Below are positions 1 through 6,253 of a DNA stretch of 6,283 nucleotides, in pieces. The stretch covers positions 1 to 6,283 of the forward strand of contig SHWK01000060.1 in assembly GCA_009693885.1 (NCBI GenBank), in the 5' to 3' direction. The notes beneath the pieces are model-generated. The model saw nothing but the letters and a program-made list of their open reading frames with translations, was not told the DNA's origin and searched no databases. The translations under genes and the position numbers were made by a program. Position 1 is the stretch's first letter, and the number at the start of each line of letters is the position of its first letter. The DNA comes from Rickettsiales bacterium. GTDB taxonomy: Bacteria > Pseudomonadota > Alphaproteobacteria > Rickettsiales > UBA1997.

Positions 1-489
1 GCTTGTTGTGTTGCCACAAATAAAATTATGTTGTTGGGATATTTTGATGAATTCATCTTTGGTGATAAGTCTTGATTCTGTAAGTCTGCGTAGCTTTTTG
101 TTCTCAGAGAAAAATTCTGCTACAAAAAACTCATCCATCTTCGCATCAATGGCAGCAAGGATTTGGCCGTTGTGATCGCGATGTTTATAGGCAATCGCAT
201 TTAATGAATCTACTAAAACTAGTGGTAAATTGGTTGCTAGTTTGAGGGCGCGAGCACAAGAGAGTCCTATTCTTACCCCGGTGAAGCTTCCTGGTCCTTT
301 GGTGGTGGCGATTAAATCTAGATCGCTATACCAGATTTTATTGTTGCGCAAAACCCTCTCAAGCAAGGCAACAAGCATCTCTGCCTGTTTGCCATTTTCT
401 TGGATATTAACCAGCTGCAGGATTCTTTGATCTTCGAGAATGGCGATGGAAAGTGTGCCATTGCTGGTGTCGAAGGCAAGAATTTTCAT
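1..489 (-). CDS. tsaB: TsaB, tRNA t6A37 threonylcarbamoyltransferase complex subunit (3' end off the window)
   Basis: TsaB is the non-catalytic ASKHA-fold partner of TsaD. With TsaE it is needed to transfer threonylcarbamoyl from TC-AMP to A37 of ANN-reading tRNAs in the cytoplasm. Reading the minus strand from the ATG at 489-487, 163 codons stay open to the left edge with no stop, so the gene is partial. The N-terminus MKILAFDTSN is the usual family start. The diagnostic TKGPGSFTGVRIG motif lies at residues 63-75, and AAIDAKMDEFFVAEF at 112-126 matches the conserved AAIDAR-MGE-hYWAEY region of E. coli TsaB. Full-length family members run about 200-230 residues, so a few dozen C-terminal residues are missing. 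The common R-HSE/HTQ segment near residue 35 reads KQAE here, a mild divergence. The start lies 11 bp after the apaG stop with only A/T-rich sequence and no Shine-Dalgarno, which suggests translation coupled to apaG. Identification is secure; the missing end is a window effect, not a visible truncation. Confidence 0.95.
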   Translation of the reverse strand, partial: MKILAFDTSNGTLSIAILEDQRILQLVNIQENGKQAEMLVALLERVLRNNKIWYSDLDLIATTKGPGSFTGVRIGLSCARALKLATNLPLVLVDSLNAIAYKHRDHNGQILAAIDAKMDEFFVAEFFSENKKLRRLTESRLITKDEFIKISQQHNFICGNTTS

Positions 490-500
490 CAATTATAATT

Positions 501-968
501 TTAATTGATAACACTTTTAACCGCAGGAACATCAAGCGAGAAGGCTGGGATCTTGGCATCAAAGAGCTCGCCGTTAGATTTTTCTAGCTGATAATGGCCA
601 GACATTATTCCTGAAGGATGGCGCAAGTGGACACCGCTGCTATATTGGAAGGAGTTGCCAGTAGTGATTTGTGGTTGCTCACCAACAACGCCTGGGCCGT
701 CAATTTCTTGCATTGTGCCTTGCTCATCGATGATGCGCCAGTGGCGGTTGAGAAGCTTTACGCATTCAGTGCTACGATTATCGATGCGAACATGATAAGA
801 CCAGATGAATATGTTGCCAAGAGAACTTACTTGACTGTCGATGAATTCTGGCCAAACGGTGATTTCAATATCATTGGTGATGGCGCTGTAAGAGTTTTCT
901 TTTATGCCTTTACTTAGGTTAAATAAATGAGATTCTAAAGATTTGTTTGATTTTGAGAGTCGGTTCAT
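501..968 (-). CDS. apaG: ApaG (DUF525) family protein
   Basis: ApaG is a small cytoplasmic protein with a fibronectin-III/immunoglobulin-like beta fold. Annotations call it a Co2+/Mg2+ efflux-associated protein, but its biochemical role is not settled. The 155-residue product has the full family core from about residue 27 (YSAITNDIEITV) to 148. It shows LLNRHWRIID at 72-81, the hallmark GPGVVGEQP at 91-99, FQYSSGVHL at 107-115, PSGIMSGHYQ at 118-127 and IPAFSLDVP at 140-148. The wording is close to alphaproteobacterial ApaG. Typical members are about 125-130 residues, so residues 1-26 form an extra polar, Lys/Ser-rich N-terminus. The ATG at 968-966 was chosen because the only other Met codons lie deep in the fold. 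A non-ATG start nearer residue 26 cannot be excluded. It lies 54 bp after the ATPase gene and 11 bp before tsaB, so co-transcription with tsaB is likely. The family call is firm; the exact start is less so. Confidence 0.93.
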   Translation of the reverse strand: MNRLSKSNKSLESHLFNLSKGIKENSYSAITNDIEITVWPEFIDSQVSSLGNIFIWSYHVRIDNRSTECVKLLNRHWRIIDEQGTMQEIDGPGVVGEQPQITTGNSFQYSSGVHLRHPSGIMSGHYQLEKSNGELFDAKIPAFSLDVPAVKSVIN

Positions 969-998
969 AATTTTTTTGTAATTTTTTATCCTAAATAA

Positions 999-1026
999 AA
1001 CATAATAACTAATTCTAGAATTTCAA
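999..1026 (-). promoter_or_regulatory. Weak candidate promoter for apaG-tsaB
   Basis: On the minus strand TTGAAA (1026-1021) is followed after 16 bp by TATGTT (1004-999), giving a partial sigma70-like pair that ends about 30 bp before the apaG start. The -35 overlaps the stop codon of the upstream ATPase gene. The spacer contains a perfect 12-bp palindrome, AATTCTAGAATT (1011-1022). In DNA this AT-rich, such matches arise readily by chance, and read-through from the ATPase gene is an equal alternative. Confidence 0.25.
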
Positions 1027-2729
1027 TTCATGCGATCAGTTAAATCTATAACGCGGATTAATTCTTTTAAATCTGTAATGCCGGCGACGACCTTTTGTAG
1101 GCCATCCTCAACCATTGGCATAAAATTTTTGCTGAGCAAATATTGTAATAATTCTTTGCGACTTTTTGAGGCAGCGACCATTTCGTCTAATTCGCGATCA
1201 AATGGCAGAACCTCAGCAATAACAACTCGTCCTTTATAGCCAGTTTGACCACATTTTTCGCAGCCAGTAGATTTGAATATTTTTTCAACATGAGCATATT
1301 TAGAGCCGAGAAGCCTTTTTTCTATGGGCTCAAGAGCATGCTCAGTTTTGCATTCGAGGCAAAGTTTTCGCGCCAATCTTTGGGCTACGATGCAAATAAG
1401 TGAGCCAGCCATTAAATAATTTGGCACGCCAATATTCATCAAGCGTGGAATAGCGCCGAGCGCATCATTGGTGTGCAGCGAACTATAAACTTGGTGGCCC
1501 GTCATTGCAGCTTGAATAGCAGCGATAGCAGTATCTTTATCGCGAATTTCACCAATAAGAATCACATCGGGATCTTGTCTTAGTAAGGCTTTAACGCCAG
1601 CAGCAAAATCAAGACCAATATCACTTTTAACATTCGATTGGCGGATCATTGGAATGTGATACTCGACCGGATCCTCGAGTGTCATAATGTTTTTATCGAT
1701 CGAGTTAATGTAGCTTAATAGCGTGTAAAGAGTGGTGGTTTTACCGCTACCTGTAGGGCCGGTAAGGATAATTACACCTTCGGGTCGCTGCACCATTTTA
1801 TGCATTAAATTGATGCTATGTTCAGTGAATCCAAGTTTATCTAGTGAAAGAATCGACTGTTTTTCATCCAAAATACGCATGACGATATTTTCACCATTTA
1901 TCGTTGGTTGGGTTGAAACACGAAAATCAATTTTGCGGCCGAGAATTTCGGAGTTAATATGGCCATCTTGCGGTTTGCGGCTTTCGGCGATGTTCATCCC
2001 TGACATAATTTTTATGCGCACCGAAATTGCCGACCAGTGATCTTTGTGGATTGAGCGAATCTGCACCATCTTGCCATCAATGCGGTAGCGCACGCGCAAG
2101 AACATGTTTTCTGGTTCAAAGTGAATATCGGATGCGCCATTATGCACTGCATCGTTGAAAATCGAATCAACCAAACGCACCATCGGGCTTTTATAATCGC
2201 CGCGCAGCTGGGATTCATCATTAATTTTATTGACATCGATGCCTTCGATCTCTTTGAGAATCCCCTCAATTGACATTTCATAGCCGTAATATTGATCGAT
2301 CGCATGCAAAATATCGACCTCAGGAACATAAACCGGATCAATACGAAAATTGTTGGGGAAGCAGCGCCGCACTTGATCAATTGCTATAATATCAAAAATA
2401 TCGGCCATCGCAATTGTGACGGTATCTTTGGAATATGAAACGGGAATGAGTTTATTGTGAATGGCAAATTCTTTCGGAACTTTTTTAACCAAGCGCGCAT
2501 CAATGATTGACGCTTTAATATCGAACTTTTTTATCCCAGTTGCTTCGTTGAGAATCTCGCCCAGAATACTTTCAGAAATAAAGCCCATTTCAACCAAAAT
2601 TGCCGAAACAGTTTTGGAATTTTTAAGCCGCTCCTGCTCTTTCAAAGCAATCGTCAGCTGATCTTGAGAGATGACTTTCTTATCTAAAAGTCTGGCGCTG
2701 ATATCGGTATTGGTAGAAGTGCCTGCCAT
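1023..2729 (-). CDS. GspE/PilB-family secretion or type IV pilus assembly ATPase
   Basis: This is a cytoplasmic hexameric ATPase that powers pseudopilus (type II secretion) or type IV pilus extension. The 568-residue length is normal for the family. An N-terminal T2SSE_N/MshEN-like region covers about residues 10-150. It is followed by the N2 region with GASDIHFEP (198-206) and the RecA-like motor domain. Walker A GPTGSGKTT is at 324-332, the Asp box TLEDPVEYHI at 350-359, Walker B within DPDVILIGEIRD at 386-397 and the His box TGHQVYSSLHTND at 410-422. The zinc-type Cys tetrad is complete: C457/C460 and C490/C493, the latter followed by GQTGYKGR. All catalytic boxes are intact, and the presence of the Cys tetrad and N-terminal domain argues against PilT or TadA/VirB11. 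GspE cannot be separated from PilB by eye, so no symbol is given. None of the usual neighbours (inner-membrane PilC/GspF, pilins, secretin, prepilin peptidase) is present in the window. The start at 2729 leaves a divergent intergenic region to gltX; no Shine-Dalgarno precedes it. Confidence 0.93.
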   Translation of the reverse strand: MAGTSTNTDISARLLDKKVISQDQLTIALKEQERLKNSKTVSAILVEMGFISESILGEILNEATGIKKFDIKASIIDARLVKKVPKEFAIHNKLIPVSYSKDTVTIAMADIFDIIAIDQVRRCFPNNFRIDPVYVPEVDILHAIDQYYGYEMSIEGILKEIEGIDVNKINDESQLRGDYKSPMVRLVDSIFNDAVHNGASDIHFEPENMFLRVRYRIDGKMVQIRSIHKDHWSAISVRIKIMSGMNIAESRKPQDGHINSEILGRKIDFRVSTQPTINGENIVMRILDEKQSILSLDKLGFTEHSINLMHKMVQRPEGVIILTGPTGSGKTTTLYTLLSYINSIDKNIMTLEDPVEYHIPMIRQSNVKSDIGLDFAAGVKALLRQDPDVILIGEIRDKDTAIAAIQAAMTGHQVYSSLHTNDALGAIPRLMNIGVPNYLMAGSLICIVAQRLARKLCLECKTEHALEPIEKRLLGSKYAHVEKIFKSTGCEKCGQTGYKGRVVIAEVLPFDRELDEMVAASKSRKELLQYLLSKNFMPMVEDGLQKVVAGITDLKELIRVIDLTDRMN

Positions 2730-2743
2730 TTGTTAGTTTGATT

Positions 2744-2771
2744 TTGTAAATGAATGCATTTAAGGTATAAT
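2744..2771 (+). promoter_or_regulatory. Candidate sigma70-type promoter for gltX
   Basis: A consensus -10 TATAAT (2766-2771) is preceded at 16 bp by TTGTAA (2744-2749, 4 of 6 consensus bases). Predicted initiation near 2778 gives a leader of about 40 nt to the ATG at 2817. This position also decides the gltX start: the in-frame ATG at 2754 lies upstream of the -10 and would not be in the transcript. It is the best promoter match in the window. Confidence 0.55.
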
Positions 2772-2798
2772 TTCTCGCAATTTTTGCATATTTGTCAA
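2770..2798 (-). promoter_or_regulatory. Candidate promoter for the GspE/PilB-type ATPase gene
   Basis: The minus strand carries a perfect -35 hexamer TTGACA (2798-2793). A 17-bp spacer leads to the poor -10 candidate AGAAAT (2775-2770, 3 of 6 consensus bases). Transcription would start near 2763, giving a leader of about 34 nt before the ATG at 2729. The element lies across the gltX promoter on the other strand, so both polymerases would compete for the same DNA. The strong -35 is clear; the -10 is uncertain. Confidence 0.4.
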
Positions 2799-2816
2799 GA
2801 TAAAGAAAATAAAATT

Positions 2817-4277
2817 ATGAATAATTCGGTTGTAACTCGCTTTGCTCCATCACCAACAGGATATCTTCATATTGGTGGAGCGCGCACCGCTTTATTCAAT
2901 TATCTTTTTTCTAAGGCAAATGATGGAAAATTTTTGTTGCGCATCGAAGATACTGATGAAAAAAGATCTAGTGAAACGGCGATCGATGCAATTCTTCAGG
3001 GCCTTGAATGGCTTGGTTTGAAGCATGAAGGTGATTATGTTTTGCAATCAAAAAATTTAGTTAGGCACGCAGCGGTGGCGCAAGAATTATTGGCTGCGGG
3101 CAAAGCTTATTTGTGCTATACTAGCGCTGAAGAATTAGAAGAAATGCGCGCTGCTTCTGAGAAAAAAGGTGAAGTTTTTCGTTTTAAAAGCTCGTGGCGT
3201 GATAAATCGCAATCGCAAACTAGTGTGATGAAGCCCGTAATTCGTATCAAAGCGCCACTTGAAGGTGAGGTTGTGATAAAAGATTTAGTTCAAGGCGAAG
3301 TGCGTGTTAGTTGTAAAGAAATTGATGATCTGGTGATGCTGCGCGGTGATGGCACGCCAACTTATATGCTGGCTGTTGTGGTTGATGATCATGATATGGC
3401 AATCACGCATGTTATTCGTGGTGATGATCATTTTACTAATGCTTTTCGCCAAAAAATCATCTATGAAGCTATGGGCTGGGCGGTTCCACAATTTGCGCAT
3501 ATTCCATTGATTCACGGAGCTGATGGCGCAAAAATGTCAAAACGCCACGGCGCAACTTCGGTGATCGAATATCAGCAAATGGGCTATTTGCCTGAAGCGA
3601 TGCGCAATTATTTGCTACGACTTGGCTGGTCTCATGGTGATGCAGAAATTATTTCTGATGCACAGGCTACAGAGTGGTTTAATTTAGAAAAAGTTGGAAA
3701 ATCGCCGGCGCGCTTTGATTTTGTTAAGTTGGATCATGTGAATAAACATTATCTTGAGAAAAAAACTGATGATGAGTTATTTGATTTGCTGTTCAAAACA
3801 AAAGATGGCGCTTGGTTGGTTGCGATTGAAAATTCATCAGAAGAAGTAAAAAACAGAATAAAAAAAGCAATAAAGTTTTTGCGAGTTGGGGTGTCACGAG
3901 TTGTATCTTATGGACATTCTCAAGATGAAGGAAAAACTCTAGATGAATTATCGGCGCGCATCGAGCCCTATCTAGATAAATCATCTCCTGATTTTGGAGA
4001 ATCAAAATCAATCATTCGTGATAAAAAATCAATTTTAGAAAATTTGTTGCCAAAATTAGAGGCGCTACAAAATTGGAATCATGATGAAATAAAAAATGCC
4101 CTAAATAATTTTGCCACCGAGCAAAATTTAAAAATTAAAGATTTTGGCCCAATTTTACGCCTAGTTTTAACTTTTTCAGCATCTTCTGGTGGAGGAATTT
4201 TTGATGTAATAGATGTTTTGGGGCAAGATGAGTCAATAAAGCGCATAAAAAATGCTCTAAAACAAATTGTTGATTAA
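2817..4277 (+). CDS. gltX: Glutamyl-tRNA synthetase GltX (GluRS)
   Basis: This class Ic synthetase charges tRNA-Glu with glutamate in the cytoplasm. In many alphaproteobacteria a GluRS also mischarges tRNA-Gln for later amidation. The 486-residue product is of usual length. The Rossmann domain opens with VTRFAPSPTGYLHIGGARTA, where HIGG (18-21) is the bacterial GluRS form of the HIGH signature. LRIEDTD follows at 41-47 and VIRGDDHFTN at 199-208. The KMSKS loop reads AKMSKRHGA at 238-246, followed by the helical anticodon-binding region to the C-terminus. Start: an in-frame ATG at 2754 would add 21 residues, but it lies upstream of the TATAAT box, and the family starts just before VTRFAPSPTG, so 2817 is preferred. 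The Cys-X-Cys pairs that hold zinc in E. coli GluRS are not visible; only C100 remains, as CYTSAEELEEM, so this looks like a zinc-free form. The last 150 residues are more Lys- and AT-rich. Whether a second gltX exists elsewhere cannot be seen. Confidence 0.97.
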   Translation: MNNSVVTRFAPSPTGYLHIGGARTALFNYLFSKANDGKFLLRIEDTDEKRSSETAIDAILQGLEWLGLKHEGDYVLQSKNLVRHAAVAQELLAAGKAYLCYTSAEELEEMRAASEKKGEVFRFKSSWRDKSQSQTSVMKPVIRIKAPLEGEVVIKDLVQGEVRVSCKEIDDLVMLRGDGTPTYMLAVVVDDHDMAITHVIRGDDHFTNAFRQKIIYEAMGWAVPQFAHIPLIHGADGAKMSKRHGATSVIEYQQMGYLPEAMRNYLLRLGWSHGDAEIISDAQATEWFNLEKVGKSPARFDFVKLDHVNKHYLEKKTDDELFDLLFKTKDGAWLVAIENSSEEVKNRIKKAIKFLRVGVSRVVSYGHSQDEGKTLDELSARIEPYLDKSSPDFGESKSIIRDKKSILENLLPKLEALQNWNHDEIKNALNNFATEQNLKIKDFGPILRLVLTFSASSGGGIFDVIDVLGQDESIKRIKNALKQIVD

Positions 4278-4310
4278 ATTTATTAAATAAATAGCATGTT
4301 TATTCATAGT

Positions 4311-4333
4311 TTGTCCTTGGGAGCCCCCGCCTA
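4311..4333. repeat. GC-rich intergenic patch, possibly a short dispersed element (copy A)
   Basis: In an otherwise A/T-dominated gap between gltX and the exported-protein gene, 4311-4333 is strikingly G+C-rich (TTGTCCTTGGGAGCCCCCGC, then CTA). It shares the opening TTGTCCT, an internal AGCCC and the closing GCCTA with 6252-6278 after metK, aligned with small gaps. A GGG-AGC-CCC mini-hairpin is possible. Relatedness of the two is tentative because the match is short and gapped. Confidence 0.25.
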
Positions 4334-4356
4334 AAAATATCCGTCATAAATTTATC

Positions 4357-4992
4357 ATGAAAGATCTTCGCACCTTTGCCTTGGCAATTTTTGCGACATT
4401 ATTATTTTTTACCCCTCGTGCTAGCTTCGCCGCTGTGCGCGACAGTTTTTTTCTTGAATCATTTTTAACCGCAGAATATAGCGCGCCAAGATTTTATGGA
4501 AATTCAAGCGGCAAACATTTTGCTGCTGATTCTATTTTTACTCAGATCAAAAATTTTGATAATATTGCACTTGGTTTTCACGGGCGCGTTCATAAATATT
4601 TTGGCTTGAATGTGAATTGGTCGCAAACTGATTTATCTAGCCCTTCTTTGGATGGATATACATTATCAAAAAAAGCTAATTTGGCGATAAATTATTATAA
4701 TTTTTCGGCATTATTTTTTGCGCCAGTGGTTGAAGATAGTATTGTTGAATTGTTTGGAGAGCTAGGCTTATCTAGGATGTCGAGCAAAATTAGTATTTTT
4801 GAAAGTGACGGCACTTACACTAAAAAACAAGCCGATCAAACAATTCCATTTGTAGGGATTGGTTTTCAAGTTGCGCCATTTGAATCATCGAAAGATGCTT
4901 TTAGATTAACATTTCAGCGCTATCTAAAAAAACTAGATACTGTTGGAGCAAATTTTTCAACGATTAGAATTGGTTACATTAAAGAGTTCTAG
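4357..4992 (+). CDS. Exported small beta-barrel-like outer membrane protein, family not recognised
   Basis: I do not recognise a specific family. The 211-residue product starts with a clear Sec signal peptide: MKDLR, a hydrophobic stretch at about 6-19, then ASFA (22-25) with predicted cleavage before A26. The mature part alternates polar and aromatic/hydrophobic residues in short strands separated by Gly/Asn/Asp turns. Examples are at about 79-92 (KYFGLNVNW), 106-121 (NLAINYYNFSALFF), 128-138 (VELFGELGL), 163-173 (PFVGIGFQV), 181-190 (FRLTFQRYL) and 199-211. The protein ends in Phe after GYIKE, resembling the C-terminal beta-signal recognised by BamA. This fits a small, perhaps eight-stranded, outer membrane barrel of the OmpA/OmpW/Omp25-like size class; there is no OmpA-like peptidoglycan domain. 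It lies 79 bp after gltX and 51 bp before metK, with no functional link evident. No Shine-Dalgarno precedes the ATG, which follows a palindromic ATAAATTTAT (4346-4355). The export call is strong; the barrel call is moderate. Confidence 0.8.
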   Translation: MKDLRTFALAIFATLLFFTPRASFAAVRDSFFLESFLTAEYSAPRFYGNSSGKHFAADSIFTQIKNFDNIALGFHGRVHKYFGLNVNWSQTDLSSPSLDGYTLSKKANLAINYYNFSALFFAPVVEDSIVELFGELGLSRMSSKISIFESDGTYTKKQADQTIPFVGIGFQVAPFESSKDAFRLTFQRYLKKLDTVGANFSTIRIGYIKEF

Positions 4993-5002
4993 TCATTTTT
5001 AC

Positions 5003-5024
5003 TTTTCGGAAAGCCTTCCAAAAA
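5003..5024 (+). other. Stem-loop between the exported-protein gene and metK
   Basis: TTTT-C-GGAA (5003-5011), loop AGCC, then TTCC-A-AAAA (5016-5024) can fold into two 4-bp stems separated by one C/A mismatch. It begins 10 bp after the upstream stop codon. There is no U-tract after the stem on either strand, so it is not a convincing intrinsic terminator. It could be a weak attenuating or RNA-stabilising hairpin. Confidence 0.3.
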
Positions 5025-5045
5025 TATAAAATATTAATATTTTAT
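5025..5045. promoter_or_regulatory. Perfect 20-bp palindrome over the metK start, containing a -10-like box
   Basis: Positions 5026-5045 form a perfect palindrome of half-site ATAAAATATT that includes the first two bases of the metK ATG. On the plus strand TATAAA (5025-5030) matches 5 of 6 consensus -10 bases. If used, transcription would begin about 6-8 nt before the ATG, making metK nearly leaderless. No good -35 is visible at 16-18 bp. The 24 bases before the ATG (5020-5043) are A/T only, so chance self-complementarity is a serious alternative to an operator. Confidence 0.35.
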
Positions 5046-6201
5046 GCCAAAAAACTATTTATTTACCTCAGAATCTGTATCCGAAGGCCATCCAGATAAA
5101 ATCTGCGATCAAATTTCTGATACTTTGGTTGACGCTTATCTAAAAAAAGATCCTTATTCGCGCTTGGCGATTGAAACTTTTGCCACAACAAACCGCGTGG
5201 TTATTGGTGGAGAAATTCGTGCACCATTAATTTCTAAAGAAGAAATCGAGCAATTAATTCGTGGAACTATCAAAGAAATCGGTTACGAGCAAGAAGGTTT
5301 TCACTGGAAAAATGTCGAAATCACTAACTTGTTGCACGCACAATCTGCAGATATTGCAGTTGGTGTAGATGCTTCTGGTTCTAAGGATGAGGGCGCTGGA
5401 GATCAAGGAATAATGTTTGGCTATGCTTGCAAAGAAACCGATGTTTTAATGCCGGCGGCAATTTATTATTCACATCGTGTGCTGCATAATATTATGGATG
5501 CGGTGCGTTCAGGAAAACTACAGCAGCTTGGGCCAGATGCAAAAAGCCAAGTGACTTTGCGCTATGTTGACGGCGTGCCAGTTGGCGCAGAAACTGTTTT
5601 GGTTTCAATTCAACATCCTGAAGGTGTTACGCAAAAACAAGTGCGTGATGCAATCAGGCCTTATGTTGAGGCCACTTTGCCAAAAGGTTGGATGTGTAAG
5701 GATGAAAATTTCCTCGTTAATCCAACGGGCAAATTTGTGATTGGTGGGCCTGATGGCGATGCCGGTTTAACAGGGCGCAAAATTATTGTTGATACTTACG
5801 GCGGTGCAGCTCCACATGGTGGCGGTGCATTTTCAGGAAAAGATCCAACGAAGGTTGATCGTTCTGCTGCTTATATGGCGCGTTATTTAGCGAAAAATGT
5901 GGTTGCGGCTGGTTTGGCAACTCGTTGCACGATTCAAATTGCTTACGCGATTGGCGTTTCTAAGCCTTTGGCGCTTTATGTTAACAATCATCATACTGGC
6001 ATTGGAGGTGAAGATTTGGTTAAAATTATCAATGATCTAGTTGATCTTTCGCCGCGCGGAATTCGCACGCATTTGCAATTGAACAAGCCAATTTATAAAC
6101 GCACGGCATCTTACGGGCATTTCGGGCGCTTGCCTGAAGCTGATGGTGGATTCTCGTGGGAAAAAACTGATTTGGCTGAGCAGTTGAAGAAGTTGGCTTA
6201 G
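5044..6201 (+). CDS. metK: S-adenosylmethionine synthetase MetK
   Basis: MetK makes S-adenosylmethionine from methionine and ATP, releasing phosphate and pyrophosphate, as a cytoplasmic homotetramer. The 385-residue product is full length (E. coli 384). SESVSEGHPDK at 9-19 includes the catalytic His16 and metal-binding Asp18. The two PROSITE-type signatures are present: GAGDQGIMFGYA at 117-128 and GGGAFSGKD at 259-267. DGDAGLTGRKIIVDTYGG (237-254) and PDAKSQVTLRY (164-174) complete the ATP and polyphosphate site. The start is clear because MPKNYLFTSESV is the normal family N-terminus. The leader is only 51 bp from the preceding stop and shows no SAM riboswitch that I can recognise and no Shine-Dalgarno. 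A perfect palindrome overlaps the start codon. Expression is either from a promoter inside this short gap or by read-through from upstream. No degenerate or missing key residue was found. Confidence 0.98.
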   Translation: MPKNYLFTSESVSEGHPDKICDQISDTLVDAYLKKDPYSRLAIETFATTNRVVIGGEIRAPLISKEEIEQLIRGTIKEIGYEQEGFHWKNVEITNLLHAQSADIAVGVDASGSKDEGAGDQGIMFGYACKETDVLMPAAIYYSHRVLHNIMDAVRSGKLQQLGPDAKSQVTLRYVDGVPVGAETVLVSIQHPEGVTQKQVRDAIRPYVEATLPKGWMCKDENFLVNPTGKFVIGGPDGDAGLTGRKIIVDTYGGAAPHGGGAFSGKDPTKVDRSAAYMARYLAKNVVAAGLATRCTIQIAYAIGVSKPLALYVNNHHTGIGGEDLVKIINDLVDLSPRGIRTHLQLNKPIYKRTASYGHFGRLPEADGGFSWEKTDLAEQLKKLA

Positions 6202-6241
6202 TTTTCTCTACCTCTTGCTTAAGTTTTAGAGATTGGCTTAA
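6193..6241. repeat. Three imperfect TTGGCTTA-type direct repeats at the metK 3' end
   Basis: TTGGCTTA at 6193-6200 (last codons of metK and part of its stop), TTGCTTAA at 6215-6222 and TTGGCTTAA at 6233-6241 recur at steps of 22 and 18 bp. Copies two and three also share TTAGA/CTAGA-like sequence downstream, about 14 of 19 positions matching over the longer alignment. Whether more copies follow to the right is unknown. Confidence 0.35.
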
Positions 6242-6253
6242 ACTCTAGATCTT
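6221..6253 (+). terminator. Hairpin after metK, possible transcript end
   Basis: AAGTTTTAGAG (6221-6231) and CTCTAGATCTT (6243-6253) are nearly inverted copies: 9 Watson-Crick pairs, one G-U and one T/T mismatch around an 11-nt loop. It starts 20 bases after the metK stop. It lacks a U-run on the plus strand, since GTCCTCGCCC follows, so intrinsic termination is only possible, not shown. Confidence 0.3.

Noticed and set aside
618..917. 99-codon plus-strand open frame opposite apaG
   Set aside because: It lies wholly inside the well-supported apaG gene on the other strand, and its translation matches no motif I know; it is a shadow frame.
2012..2380. 122-codon minus-strand open frame inside the ATPase gene
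   Set aside because: It is a shifted reading of the intact GspE/PilB-type gene. The main frame runs unbroken through it with conserved motifs, so there is no frameshift or nested gene to support.
2754..2816. Upstream in-frame ATG giving a 21-residue longer GltX
   Set aside because: The added residues are not part of the family N-terminus, and the ATG lies upstream of the TATAAT box, so it would not be transcribed from that promoter.
4286..4304. AATAAA/TTTATT inverted repeat after gltX as a terminator
   Set aside because: The stem is only six A-T pairs with a 7-nt loop and no following U-run; it is too weak to call.
4346..4355. ATAAATTTAT palindrome just before the exported-protein start as an operator
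   Set aside because: A 10-bp all-A/T palindrome is expected by chance in DNA of this composition.
4993..5043. SAM-sensing riboswitch upstream of metK
   Set aside because: The gap is only 51 bases, almost half of it pure A/T, and I see no SAM-I or SAM-II core pattern.
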